Translations under genes and position numbers: made by a program
Shown here: positions 37,076 to 49,411 of the stretch, piece after piece
Layout of the letters: each line of letters begins with the position of its first letter
How positions within the stretch are numbered: position 1 is the first letter of the stretch
From: Rhynochetos jubatus
Taxonomy: Eukaryota; Chordata; Aves; Eurypygiformes; Rhynochetidae
NCBI GenBank assembly: GCA_027574665.1
Contig: CM050652.1
Location: 4,010,589-4,074,588 of the forward strand
DNA length: 64,000 nt
Direction: 5' to 3'
Notes under the pieces: model-generated
The model's input: the letters and a program-made list of their open reading frames with translations, nothing else
What the model was told of the DNA's origin: nothing
Databases searched by the model: none

Positions 37076-39535
37076 CTTACTCAGGTGCGTTTGGAGGAAT
37101 ATTTGCCCAGCAGGTTGATATTATGTAACCATTAATATGTAAATACACAAGTAGTGCCAGACTGACGGATCAGGAAAGAGCAAAACTCCCAAAGTGCAAC
37201 CTAGAATGGGCGATGCTACTGCCAGCTTTCCTGTGCTGCCTGGGGAGTGCATTGTGGGCCTTCAGTGAAGCTGTTGGTGGTGAGGGCAGTTCGTGTCTCT
37301 GCCGTTGAGTTCAGGTTATGTTTACAGAGCGAAATCCTACATATGGGAAGGAAAACAACCTTTTTTTTTTTTTTTGCCACAGTGCTGGGACTGAGCTGTT
37401 CTTTCTCAGAAGGGGGAAGATGCTATTTCTTCTTCCATCCGGGCAAGCAATGCTCTTTGCCGTTGCCCTTTCGAGGGTCTGTCAACAAAATTTCTTCCCT
37501 TCTCCAGTTCAGACTGACAGTTATTTTTCCATTGCCATGAGCGCCAGTTCCAAGGACTGAGTCAGGTGTTGAAGCGCTCATAGTAAATTGTTAATCCTCG
37601 TCTATTGAAATCGCATACACAGGGAATGTGGGTGCGATGCCATGACAAGTACTGTCTCTGAGCGCCCGCGATCGTTACGGTGGCGCTGAACCGACTTGTT
37701 CTTTTTTGAGGGAATGTTAGTTGGGGCGGATACATGCTTGTGCTAATGCACTTTTAAAGTGGGTTGAGTTAAATTAAGGAACTGGCAGCGAGAACAAGCA
37801 AGAAGCCTAAAGGAAGCGGTGCTGCCCAATGCTGGCATCCAGGATCACAGAAGTAAGTGCTGGAGCTCAGGATGCCCTGCAGTCCTGCTCTCAGCTCACC
37901 GACTTGCATTGTCTTCCAGTGCGGGCACATTTTTACATGCCGTTGTCCTCCTATCTCCGTTCTCTGGCAGTTGAGATACCGCTTTACCTGTACTTTTCCA
38001 TCCCAGGCGAGGATAAACATGGTGTGATGCAGTGAAGACTTTGCTGTGATTTCACCGAGATGGCAAGAGTTTCAAACGTGCCATCTAGTGGTATAAACTA
38101 AGAGCACTCAGAATAAAGGAAAACCCCCCAAAATCCACCTTCCTTCCAGTACTTGTTATTTCTGAATTCCTTCCCTTGTTTTGGGTAGAATATTAATATT
38201 TACAGCCCCTGCTGCCCTATTGGTTTTTCTGAGGGCTGGGGAGCTGAGCTCTTCAAGGATTTGTTAGTCAGAAGGAAAAATAGGGATTTTTTTTTTTTTA
38301 GTCTCTTTTATGAAGTATATGCTCGACATAAGAGGTCTGCACCTTCATACTAAGAAAACAAGAGTTTATGCTGGTATTGCCTCAACTTTGAGGAGCTGAA
38401 TGAACTTTGCAAACAAAACAAATCTAAGGTTCAACCACCTTTGCCTTAGGGAGGAGGGGAGAGGGAGGTAACAATGAGGTGCTTGTCTGTAGCCGTGCAA
38501 CAGTTCATCAACAGAGCCCTGCCACGAGATGCCTGCATTTGCAGGTCAGTACTAGGACATATTCCTTCCCAGCTAGTAACCTGAAGTACTTCCAGCTTCC
38601 TCCTTGCTAAAGAAGGCCGCACCAGAATTGTAAAAGGCTCCAAAATCTTTCTAAAAACCCTACATTCATCACCAAGATAAGAGTAGGCCTTACAGTGAGG
38701 AGTGTTGAAAGGCCTGAGGTTGATACCCCAGTTTGGCACGTGTGTGCAGTGATTTACAGTCTGGATTCAATCTCTTGGGTGTTTGTCTTCACTGTTATCA
38801 TCAGTTCAAGCTCTGGCGCAGAATTAAAGTTGCTCAGGTTGATGTTTATGTGTGCTTGCTGTTCCTAGGATTTTTACCTAGAGGTCATTGTGTCCTTTCA
38901 TTACCAAGAAACTTGCTTGCTGTTTGGATTGGATTATGTGATCCATCTGTTGTAGCTACCAGAATAAGTCAGGAGAGCAATTCAGTACTGTCTCACATGC
39001 CGCTCAAGCCATCCTTTTTGTGTCGGGGTCAGAACTGAGCCCTTCCTATCAGCCCCTGCAGCTCCAGGCTTCTTTTGTGCACGCTGCTTGAGAGCAAGCC
39101 CGTGAGACAAAATCTAAAACCCCTTGGAACTGCCAGCACTGGAATTACAAATTTAAAATAATATGGAAGATGTCCATAGAAGGAATAAGAAGAGTTAAAC
39201 ATCTAAGAACGGCCAGTAAGCTGAGGGGGAAGGAAAAAGTGTGCGGGTATTAAATGCTGGAAGCGTAGCTGTCCGAACTTGAGGTCTGCTTATACAGCTC
39301 GGATAAAATGCAGAAAGAGGATTAAGAAAAGAAATCGAAACCTGGACTTCCAAATGCCTGGAGAAGTCCTTTTTCTCTGTGGGGTGAGGGTCAAGCTGCT
39401 CTTGCATATTCTCTCACTGTGAATCTTTTATGTCTTTGTGAGCAGCGGCATGATTCAGAAAGAGTGGTGCCAGGTCATCACTCGGCTCATAAATGTGTAG
39501 TATCAAAGTTACAGCACACTACTAGGCTGTGGGGA

Positions 39536-39554
39536 GAGGAGGAGGAGGAGGAGG
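39536..39554 (+). repeat. GGA microsatellite
   Basis: About six GAG/GGA units stand in a row in an otherwise mixed sequence. It is short, so probably of low variability. Confidence 0.9.
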
Positions 39555-42500
39555 TGGAATACGCCTCCCACTTCCCCAGAAAGAAGCTTAGCAATAGGAA
39601 GATGCTGAAGGGCAGTAGCCCCTATGACCGTGTTTTCCAAAGCAATTCTTAGTGTCGTGCTTTGTGCTGAGCCACGGTGCTGTTGTGGACCCTCAGAAAG
39701 GTTAGGCTGGGTCCCTACACAGTCCTGCAGTGTTTTAATCTTAAGAGGAGGCTTAGTCCTTGAACTGCCTCTGCGCGGTAGCACAAAGTGGGATGTGGCC
39801 TAGGGGAAAAAGCCCTGGCACTGTCGATGAAGTGCCCGTACTAACCAGGCGGAGACTGGTGTATTTATTTGGATGTAGACACCTAAATGGTGCTGACGCG
39901 GGTGTTCTTGTCTGCCTGGCTGCGTGCATACTCACTGCACCCACTCAGGGAGCCTTTCTGTTCTCCCAGCCCACGCGAGACAGGGATGTTTTTAGCCCAA
40001 GCGGGTTCTCTGAACCAACACCGCGTGGCTCTTAGGCCACGGTCTCCTCTGTGCAGCACAAAGACCGCCCTAAGACGTTACTCACGGTCTTTCATTTCTG
40101 TTTAGTGGGGTTGGTTGTTTTGGGGTTGTGTTTTTCTTCATTCAAAGCGCCTGTAGGAAGATCAGCCTGATGCTGCGGTGCCCCAGGTTGGTGATTTTAT
40201 TCCCAGTCTAGCAAGAGCCTGAGTTTTAAGACTTGGGCACGCAGCCAGCCTGTGGCCCTAAAGCCTGAGTTGGAGGTTGGTGGAAGCACAGATCTTGCTG
40301 GAGTAAGAGGCCTGCGTGAGGTCGAGGGAACCAAACCTGGCACGGACTTAGGTGCGCTGCTTCCTCACAAGGGTTTGTGGAGCAAGCCATCCCTGCCAGC
40401 ACTCCTGGGTGTGCTCCCTCCTAACAGAGGCCGTGGGAATAAGCTTAACACGGATGTCCTGCGGACCACAGTGCGGAACGTGGTGTTCTTAGAGTGAATG
40501 TACCTGCCGGTGTAGTGATTTGTTGAGAAGACCAAAAATACCAACAACATACTTGTAGAAAACCAGTATTGGTCAAGTTTACGTCATACATTTGAAAATG
40601 GTTGTGTTTTGAATGTGTTTTTGTCTCTCTTTTTTTTTTTTTTAAACCAAAGTTAAATCAGACTTAGGCAAGCCGTGAAGATGAGCCGTTCCAGTTACTA
40701 CGTGGGGGTTTTTTTTGTTTAATGAGCATGATGTTTCTATAGCAAAAAAGCAGATGCTTTTAACCTCTCGTCTTTCCTTTGGCTAAGTAAATTTTGATTT
40801 TATGGGAGGAAATTTTTGACAGTTGATACTAGTGGGATGCAGCATTTGACTTTATGACTGCAATGCAGGTCTTTTATTAGTAAAACTTAATGGGTAACAG
40901 GATAATTCTGTTGCACGTACTACTATGCTGGCTTGATTTCGTACAAAATCGGTTTCTACTTCCTTAAAGGCCTTATATAAGTCTTAACTGGGAACGAATC
41001 CAGCGTGTTCGATCACAATAAAGGAGCTGCTGCAGAACGAGCTCTTCTTTCGAAATAGTCGTAAACAGGTTTATATACAGGATCTGTTATTACACACACA
41101 ACTCCCTGAAGAAACGTTTCCCAAGAACTGGTGGTTTAATACATGCCATGGGGACCCCGCTCAAGCCAATTCCTGAGCAAACTTGTTGTTGTAATTCCCC
41201 GAAAGGTTTAAAACACAAGAACGTCTCTCAAACCTTTATCTGCTGAAAGGGCCGGGTATCAAATGGGTCTTTGCAAGAAAAACGTTTGATAAAAAGGCTC
41301 AGAAACTTCAGCTGGCATCCTACATATGCAAATGCAGGTGCCATACACGTTATATTGGGATTTTGGGGTTTTTCAGATCCATTTCCAGTCGATTGATAGC
41401 AGCCTTACGTGGTTTGATCCCTTGCTTTCATCACCCATGCCCGATTATTATACATGAGATCCATCAGCCCCCTCTCACCGCCAGTGCCTGCAGCTGAGCA
41501 TCAGCACGTTTGGGAACAATAAAGGGCTGTCATTTGGGAGCTTCTTTTCCTTCACAATCGGGCAGGAGCCAAAATGACTCCTTTGCAGAGCTCACCGATC
41601 AGTCTTGTGTCTTGGAACAGGTAACGCTCCCATCTGAGCAGGTGAGGATTGGGATTAGGGAGCTTTGTTGCAGGTTTACGTTCAGTGGCGTTGGTTGTGT
41701 GTGCTCTCGTCGAGTTTCGGATAGGTACAGGGCAAAACATGGAAAGACTCCAGCCTTTGTGATTGATTTTTAAGGACAATATGCCGTTTTGTTCCTCGCC
41801 TCCTTTCTAATGAGCTGAATTCTTAAAATATGTTAATGTAAGGAGACACACGAGGAAGGGTGAAGCAACATACTGACACGTTAAATAATTAGATCATCTC
41901 CTGCGCAGGAAAAAAAGTCAAGTATGAAACAGGAACAAGAAGTGCCGCCCTCCCCCACTGTAGAGGCACCAGGTCTGGCTCTTTCTGCATGCAGAAGCAG
42001 GTTAGACAATTAGATCTTTAGTGTTAATTAATTTTTGTGAAATTCCTGAAGATGTAAAGTGTCGTGTATACTGACTGTCTTCGGTTCCTCTGCTGGTGTT
42101 GGGGAGAAGTTGGGAGTATTGTTTTGGAGGGCTGAATTCACGAGCAGCGTAATTTGTGATGAAACAGAAAAAAAAAAAAAAGAGGGTTGCTGTACTGAAT
42201 TTGTAAATACCGTAGTGGTTAATCAGGTCTTCTCAGAAAAATCCTTGTGAATTTTGTCCTGAATAGCAGTTGGATAACGGGAGTTTTGTAAGGAGGCACA
42301 GGATGCTGTGGCTGCCTTTCTGATAGCATTTGGCATTTTGGTAAAGCCTATGTCTTTAAAGATTTATTTCTTTGAAATAATAACTGCTTAATAATCAATA
42401 AGATCCCAGCCCCGCCTGAGCCTGCGCCTGGGGGAGAGCTGTGACAGTACTCGCTCTTTACTTCTATGAGTAAGCACTCTGGGGTGTTAAGTTTACTTGT

Positions 42501-43281
42501 TTGATAAACATAACACTTCGCTTTTGTTTTCTTAATCGCTTCCTTCTAAGAGTTAACTTCCTAAGCAGCCACAGATTAGTTCTCTCAGTTGTTTTAATTA
42601 TTTTTCTTGTCACGCACAGTGAAGGTCTCGTGTTTGTGAAATGTCTTTTTTTTTTGTACCCCCTTCCATGGCAGCTTCATTGAACCCAGCCGAAATGTGC
42701 TCTGTCTGCCTTCCTGTCACTTATATATTTTTTTTTTAAGCCTATTTTCACCTTTTTGATTATTAGTGCTTCAGTATATAGCACAAGAAAAGTGTTACAT
42801 ACTGTATATGCTATATATTCCTGATCGGAGCGCTCCAGAATCCCGTATCCCTGTAAGGGGGACGGTAGCAGTGGGCTTCCACGTGCTCCTCGCTGCTGAG
42901 TAATTTCCTTTTGTGCTGCTGACAGGTGACTCAGAGCAGGAGCAGATGGCCGCATCCTTAGCTGGTGGCCACAGCCCTGCGAGATGAGTGTTGGAATTCC
43001 CATCAAAGTCGGGATTAGGCTCAGGATATGCCGGTGGCACAGAGCACCCCAGGGGAGTGTGGAAGAGGAGGAAATCGTTCATAGCGACTAATCTCGTGGT
43101 TGGGTGAGTCAGGGGGCTGCTGTTGGTGGTCAGAAAGGCACGTGGCTGACTACACCGTCTTTGTGTGCTCTGCAGGATGCAGGCTGTCTCTGGAAATTAA
43201 TTCTGCCCTTTTGATTTTTGGCCAGTGAGTTATTTCCAGAAAGGAGTTACTGTATTTTCTGGAACGAGTATTGTGAAATTC

Positions 43282-43309
43282 TTTTTTTTTTTTTTTTTTT
43301 TCTTTTTTT
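43282..43309. repeat. Long poly-T tract
   Basis: Twenty T, one C and seven more T form the longest homopolymer in the window. An 'aagcaacggg' sequence follows. I see no retrocopy attached on either side. Confidence 0.9.
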
Positions 43310-45024
43310 AAGCAACGGGCAAGTTTTCAGCTGGTGATTTATCAACAAAGTATTTTACAGAATCATAGTTAAAAGCTCTTCTTTAAAACAAAAAAACGCA
43401 TCCTGTGCGATAGGGAAAGTAAAAGCACGTCGGTTTCCAAATGATGAAGGAATAACCGAAAGAGCTAGTTCTTGGAATAGTAGCTCCATTGGCACTCGTT
43501 GGTGATTTCCTGTGCATTTGCTGCAAGAATCACTCTGTGATGTGAGTAGGTGGTACTAAAGGGTTATTACGAAACCGATTTTTCAACCAGACGTTTTGAG
43601 TCATGGATCGGGAAGAGGGATAGCAGCTTCAGAGCTTTCTCTTTGTTCGAGCAGTGCGCCTGAAATGCACACGCAGGATATTCTGTGCTTGCCTGGAACA
43701 AGGCAGCCTGGGGATAGCTCTGCTATTACCGTGAAGTGCCCTTCTTCACGCCACTCCATCTCGGGGATGGGAGCGGAGAAGGCGGGCTGAGAGCCGACAG
43801 CAGCGTGCAAGGTGCACAAGGAGCAGTTTCCCGACTGTCTTTCAACTGTAAGTATTTTCTCGTGGTTTTTCCCCAGACGTGAGAGACAAAATGGAGCTGC
43901 GTCAGGACGGATGTCTGCGCCAAAACGAGGTGGTGGCTTGGAGCGGTTTGGTTCTGATCTGGAAGCAGATGGGCTGCCACGGGCAGGAGACAGTTGGCTT
44001 CTCCATCAGCAAAAAAAAAAAAATGGGGTGTTTCAGGGAATTGGTCTGGCTCCTAAAGCGGAGGAATTGTTGACCTACTGACTCAGTTACGAAGCATTAG
44101 GGAAGCAGTCTTACTGTGGTTTCTTTTGTTGGTGGCAGATTCAGAAGACGCCTGTGTGCATACTGGTATGACTAGCGAAGGAGAGACTGTAGGATTTACT
44201 TTGTGCCAGGAAGGAGCTGAGGTGCTGATGGCTGAGTAACACCTAAACTTTATTTCTGATGCTTCTCTCGATAATGCCCTGGTAAGTTCATGTACTTCTC
44301 ATTTTCAGTGCTAAGATGGTATCTTGCTAAACGGGATTGAAAGAAGGCTCTTTAACAGCTTCTTGAACGTAGCGACGTGTTCGTGTTTTCACTGATGCAG
44401 ATTTTACAGAAAACACTAGCTGGCCTGCCGCAATTTCAGCCCGTAAATAAGGGGGGAAACTCTCCATCAGGTCGACAAAACCAATTTGAAATTGCTGTTC
44501 CCTCCCACCTTTAACCTACAAACCTCTGTTAACGTTGGTACTCAGCGAAGGGGATGGGCCAGCACTCCAGCCGTGGGATAGCATCATCCTGGAGTCATGG
44601 CTAAGCTGTAATTTTCCTGTTCTACTTCACTGAATGAACAAGGCTTCGGTCTTGAATTTCACATGAGAATCTGATGACCGTCCCTGGAATTAAATCTGAT
44701 GATACTTTTCCTAAAATATGCCTAGAATAGAAATGATGTTATTTTTAAGTGGTTCTGTAAATGGCAAGAAAAAGAGCTATCAATTAGTGGTTTCTCAAAA
44801 AAACCCAAATCATTAACACGCCATTGGCTAGAAGGAATCACATTGGCTGACAGAGCTAGGTCTGGAAGTCGTGCTCCCTGAATCTGCTGTTGACTCTGCC
44901 ACTGGTGTTGGGAAGGATTTTTTTGGAGCTTCTCGGGCAAGTTGTTACTTACTCCTAGTTGTTGATAAAATGAGAATAGTGATAGTTTAACTTTCCTTCA
45001 GTGCCTTACCAGTGTTATCACTAT

Positions 45025-45223
45025 GTTTCTTCCCGCAGAGGGTGGGGAGGCACTGGGACAGGTTGCCCCGAGAAGCTGTGGATGCCCCATCCCTGGAAGT
45101 GTCCAAGGCCAGGCTGGATGAGGCTTGGAGCAACCTGGTCTAGTGGAGGGTGTCCCTGCCCATGGCAGGGGGGTTGGAACTAGATGGTCTTTAAGGTCCC
45201 TTCCAACCCAAACCATTCTGTGT
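45025..45223 (+). mobile_element. CR1 LINE 3' fragment, very short
   Basis: Only the last 200 nt of a CR1 element remain, from 'cttcccgcagagggtgggga' to 'aaaccattctgtg'. It belongs to the same close subfamily as the 2.5, 10.8 and 36.5 kb copies. It is the plus-strand partner of the minus copy 1.8 kb downstream. Confidence 0.93.
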
Positions 45224-47017
45224 TTTCCATTTAGAGAGGATGTTGAGACACGATACCATAGCTCTTGGATTTCCAGAGCACTGTTTGGAATGAATGGGTG
45301 AGGATGAGGGAAGGAGAAGAGTGGTTATTATTGAATTCATCATGCTGTGTGACAGGTCGTCACCTCCAGACCCCAGCTGTAGCAATTTCCTGGTCTATCC
45401 CCTAACCATCCACCATGAAAGGAGGAATCCACTGCTGCTCTTCCTCCCACAGTGGGTGACACAGGGACGCCTTGCATTCCCAAACCCACTTGAGTCCGCA
45501 AGCTATAGCCAGGTGCTCATGGGCATTTTCTCCCTCTTTTTCCGAAACAGCAACCGAGAAGGCAGTCCGTACACCGCACAGCACTACGGAACTGCAAATA
45601 CACTCAGCAGTTAAAAAAAAAAAAAGAAAAACCAAAGGAAGGTTTAGCATTGTACTGGATTTCCTTTCCTTAAGTGCTTCCTTTGGATCTTGGGAGAAGA
45701 GCTTAAGCGCGGGGTGACTTTCTAGTGAGCAGTTGTACCAAACGGTGTGGGAGGCAGGGTCAGGGAAGAGTCACTTGGTTGTTATGTGGGTGTGAAAAGC
45801 CTATGAAAAGGAAAGGGCGGGGGATAATATTTTATTTGAATTAAACAAATAAAGGCGACTGTTACATGAATTAGATATTTGAAGTTAAATGTTTTGCCAA
45901 GTATTTTTGTGAATTGGCTGCATATCTTCTGAAAACTATTTATTTAACTGTAAGCTTATCAAAACATTCTCAGGAGGGTCTTAAAAAAAAAACCCAAAAG
46001 GCAACAACAACAAAAAAAAAACCCAAACAAAAATAATTGTTTTCTTTTCTTTTTATCTGAAGTGATAAGAAGTTGTGAATTTTTATAGCCTCGAAATCGT
46101 TAACTATTAAACCCGCACTGAAGCAGTGGATCAAATTTCCTCAGGCCTACACTGGAGCTGTTTAATTTACCAAGAAATGGTAAGCGGGCCCTGTTTGAGG
46201 AGTCGTCCTACCTCTTCAGCTCACTGTCGCCTGCCCGCCTGTGGGACAGGGAAATTGCTGCTCCTGAAAACCACTCGTTTTGGGAGCAGGCTGTTCCCAT
46301 TGATGCAGTGCACAAGGATGCTCACACCCAAAACAATTGGAAAAAATCATGCTTCGAAACATGATCACTTTATTTTTGTACGTGTGTGTTTGTAGTATGT
46401 CCATTTCCCTGCAGTTTTAAAAACGTCACCTAATGTGATAGAATGTAAAATACATGGTGTAGAGATTACAGTTTTTCCATGGGTTTTGTGATTATCTTGG
46501 AGGGAAAAAAAACACGCAGCACATGGAGGCAGGTCCTTTATCATAAATGGTAGCTTTTAAACACAAGCCCTGAATTGCACGTAAGGAAGACACTAGCACA
46601 GTCTGCTCTTAGGTGCACAGGTGTGTAGGAAGGCCTTGTACTAAACAAACACGGTGCTTGACATCTGAAGCCTGCAGTGTCTCGGTAGCGTTCATTTGTG
46701 CTCATCTCCGAGGGATTCCCATGCGAAAGTTCACGGGCAAGGTAGAGAGAATTTGTTGGCAGCTGCTTCTTGTTTGTTTTGTCATTTTTTAAAGTTCTTT
46801 ATGGCCTGTAGCTATCCAAATGCAGAGTTTGCAGCTGAAGTTTGCGTACCAAATGGTGAGCTTCAGAACTAGACCCAGAAAAGCGAAGCGCTTCCTTTTC
46901 CCTTGCTCCGCCAGAATGGTAATCCCAACATTTAAAAACATAGAATGTGTCTACCTGCAACATCAAGTGTGAGCAGAAGCCACGTTTATCTGTGCATTTT
47001 TAGGGCAGAATTCATAT
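45224..47017. other. Spacer between two facing CR1 tails
   Basis: No gene is supported. A 106-codon open frame at 45294-45614 has no recognisable domain. A 13-nt A run lies at 45613-45625 and an A/C-rich tract at 45983-46036. Confidence 0.5.
45983..46036. repeat. A-rich low-complexity tract
   Basis: Runs of A broken by 'ccc' and 'caacaacaac' make a 54-nt A-rich stretch. It could be mistaken for a retrocopy tail, but no processed gene or element precedes it on either side that I can identify. Confidence 0.8.
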
Positions 47018-47200
47018 AATCATAGAATGGTTTGGAAGGGGCCACAAAGACCATCTAGTTCCAACCCCCCTGCCATGGGCAGGGACACCTTCCACTAGAC
47101 CAGGGTGCTCCAAGCCTCATCCAGCCTGGCCTTGGACACTTCCAGGAATGGGGCATCCACAGCTTCTCTGGGAACCTGTCCCAGTGCCTCCCCACCCTCT
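47018..47200 (-). mobile_element. CR1 LINE 3' fragment
   Basis: On the plus strand 'taatcatagaatggtttgga' begins the reverse complement of a CR1 3' end. It is followed by 'ctgccatgggcagggacacc', 'ctcatccagcctggccttgg' and 'gtcccagtgcctccccaccc'. This is the 2.5 kb type in reverse, truncated to the last 180 nt. With 45025-45223 it forms an inverted pair. Confidence 0.93.
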
Positions 47201-47491
47201 AATTCCCTTATTTGCTTCCCGTATCTGCTGGCAAACTGGCCTCTTCTAGGCATTAAATGGAAGCCAGCAGGCGTTTTTTAACTTCTAATCGAAGTTTAGG
47301 TGCCTGAATTGTAACTTTAAGGATGTAAACGGCTACTGAAATTCCCCACATGACCTGTTATTACAGGCGCCTGTGCGAGTGTATGTGCGGTCGTATTGCC
47401 TAAACATGAGGTTGGCAGAAGTGAGTCATAACTGAAGATCCGAGCTTTGCTCTTGGATTTACTTTTATCCATCAAAAATAAAAATACCTAC
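47201..47491. other. Short single-copy stretch
   Basis: Nothing beyond ordinary AT-leaning sequence is seen. It would be intron downstream of the minus-strand exon-like segment at 47492-47799 if that is real. Confidence 0.4.
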
Positions 47492-47799
47492 CTGTACTCT
47501 TGGAGATATATGCTGTTCTCCTGTTGGGGCACAGCTCTCACTGGCTCTTCAGTGTATTCACATAGCTCACAGGATGTATTTTTAAGCTTTAGTATAAAAG
47601 GATCTGTGCGTAAGTTTTTTATCTGATCTTCAGTGCAGTAGGCATGAGCAGTTCCTGGAGAAGAGACCGGAATATAGGGCTCTGCCCCTTCTCCTGGGAG
47701 TCTCTTTCTCATGGAGTCATACTTGCCCTCCAGTGCTTTCCCTGTATAGCTTTGTGAATTCTGAATTGCTCTCTGCGCTGGCCCAGCCCAGTGGGAGGG
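47492..47799 (-). CDS. Putative internal coding exon, unknown product
   Basis: On the minus strand an acceptor ('gatgctgctttcag' ending at 47800) and a near-consensus donor (CAG|gtaggt, GT at 47491-47490) enclose 308 nt. One frame is open throughout (102 codons plus 2 nt) and meets a stop only just inside the intron. The peptide includes 'GKALEGKYDSMRKRLPGEG', 'YCTEDQIKNLRTDPFILKLK' and 'TSCELCEYTEEPVRAVPQQ'. It is charged and of mixed composition, without a domain that I recognise. A second, stronger pyrimidine-rich acceptor ('cacttctccccctgcag') lies about 60 nt upstream and could give a longer exon in another frame. A further open frame lies at 47905-48162 on the same strand. Chance is not excluded: open frames of 100 codons are expected in this much sequence. 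Confidence 0.25.
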
Positions 47800-49411
47800 C
47801 TGAAAGCAGCATCAGCCCAAGCTCTGCTGGTTCGGGGGCTTGGTAGGAGGTAGGATCTGCAGGGGGAGAAGTGTCCTGGGGAGCTCCTGCCGTTGGGTTA
47901 CTACTTAGAGGTGACAGTATTCTCTCCTGTGGATGTGTTTTTGGATTACTGTGATTGTATGCTGCCCTGCAGTTGGTGTTTCAGTGTGACCAGAGGGACC
48001 TAATGCCCGGGCCTGCTCTGCAGTTTCAGCGTTAGCCTCTTCCGTAGCCATCGCTGCTGGCCTTGGGGTGAGCCAGCTCTGTTTGCTGATCTGCTTGAAA
48101 ACCTGATTTCTTTTGGTTTTCTCCCTTTTCTGAGAAATCACGACTGATCCAACGCAATGCACTGCATAGCTGTGTGACAGGTAGTGCTGATGGGGAGGTA
48201 GCAGGAACTCACGGCCAGAGGAGAGGGGGAGGTGGGGTTGTCCCTTTTGGTGACACTTGCATCAAGTTCAGTTCAGCCGGTTCAGGAAACTGCACCTCCA
48301 CTCTCCCAATTGCAGCGGAGCTCAAGCACAAGATGAGTTAACCTTCTCCTAAACAGTCAGTCTGTTGATTTTTAGTCTTCCCTGGTTTCCACTGGCATCT
48401 GGATTTCAGATGTCTACATTTAACTTAAGCATCTTTTTAGACTGAGTCCTTTTGTATTTCCATTTTCTGTTCAGAGCCTAAAGAGTGGGTTAATAACATT
48501 GTACGGTGGCAAAGAGGAGTCTGTCCCTTGCTAAAATTTCTAGTCATCAATGTAAATAAATAGCACTGTTTACCTAACCCTAACCCTGAAATAATATTTA
48601 GAGTCTGATAGGCTCATGGCATTTATCGAATTGGCTTTTTTTTTTTTTTCAAACAGCCTCACAAATTGTTCTTCTGTTTCCACTTTTGACAAAATTTACC
48701 TGGTGCTATAATCCCACAAATCCACAATTCTGCTTTGGAGTTTCTTTCACTTCTGCGTTTGTCTGTTAATATTCCTGATTCTTAAACTTCTTGCTGTAAT
48801 CATCTATTTTTCTCATACCCATGCTTGAAACGTGCAAGGTGTGCTCGTGCCATGCGTCCTTTTGCGCTTCCTTCCTTATGAACGCCTACCAAATAGCTTG
48901 AAAATAACAAGCAAAGCACATGATCTGAGAAACAATCTGGTATTTTATACCCTAAGGGAGGAATTTCTCAGCACACAAACCAAGAGTAAAGAGTTAAAAA
49001 TGCTGTGTAGTGTAGATCCAACCACACTTCTGCTTACTTGTGTGTATGAGTAAAGTTATCTGCATGCATAAATATTGACAAAGTTGAATTCCGTATTATC
49101 AAATCCACTGTCAAAAGTTGACCCCGGGCGTTTTGCAAGGAAGATGATGATTGTCTCTTTCATTACTTAAATTCTGTTCTGCCTATTTAGGAGAGCTACC
49201 CACTGCTCTGTAATTACCGCTCGCCTGCCTTTCAGATCAGGCTCTCTCCTGGCAGCCTAACGCACGCCTGTGAGCGGCGGTGGCGTGGCACAGCTACAGC
49301 ATCCAGCTACAAGGACCTCCTTTTAGTTGAACACTTTGATTATCACACAATAATCAGACGACTTGAGTTGCTGCGAAAGTTTTGCCAGCCCTCTGCTAAG
49401 CGCTCCTGCAG
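47800..49411. other. Non-coding stretch with telomere-like motif
   Basis: A minus-strand open frame at 47905-48162 begins with GTG rather than ATG and has no clear splice donor. At 48573-48587 the sequence cctaaccctaaccct is 2.5 units of the vertebrate telomere repeat. A 14-nt T run lies at 48636-48649. Nothing else is recognised. Confidence 0.45.
48573..48587 (-). repeat. Short telomere-like motif
   Basis: The 15 bases hold two and a half CCCTAA units (TTAGGG on the minus strand). This is too short to be called an interstitial telomere array. It may be chance or a relic of break repair. Confidence 0.6.

Larger units (their letters stand above)
36817..45024. other. Non-coding stretch, no gene seen
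   Basis: I see no supported gene. The stretch contains the strong inverted repeat at 37022-37075, homopolymer runs at 37361-37375, 38287-38299, 40630-40643, 42168-42181 and 44011-44023, a GGA run at 39536-39554 and a long T-tract at 43282-43309. Open frames of 80-110 codons occur, but none has a recognisable domain. Confidence 0.5.

Noticed and set aside
45294..45614. 106-codon open frame between two CR1 copies
   Set aside because: No domain, no convincing donor site, and it ends beside an A-rich tract. It is consistent with chance.
45983..46036. A-rich tract as the tail of a processed pseudogene
   Set aside because: No gene-like or element-like sequence ends at the tract on either strand, and the tract is broken by CCC and CAA units.
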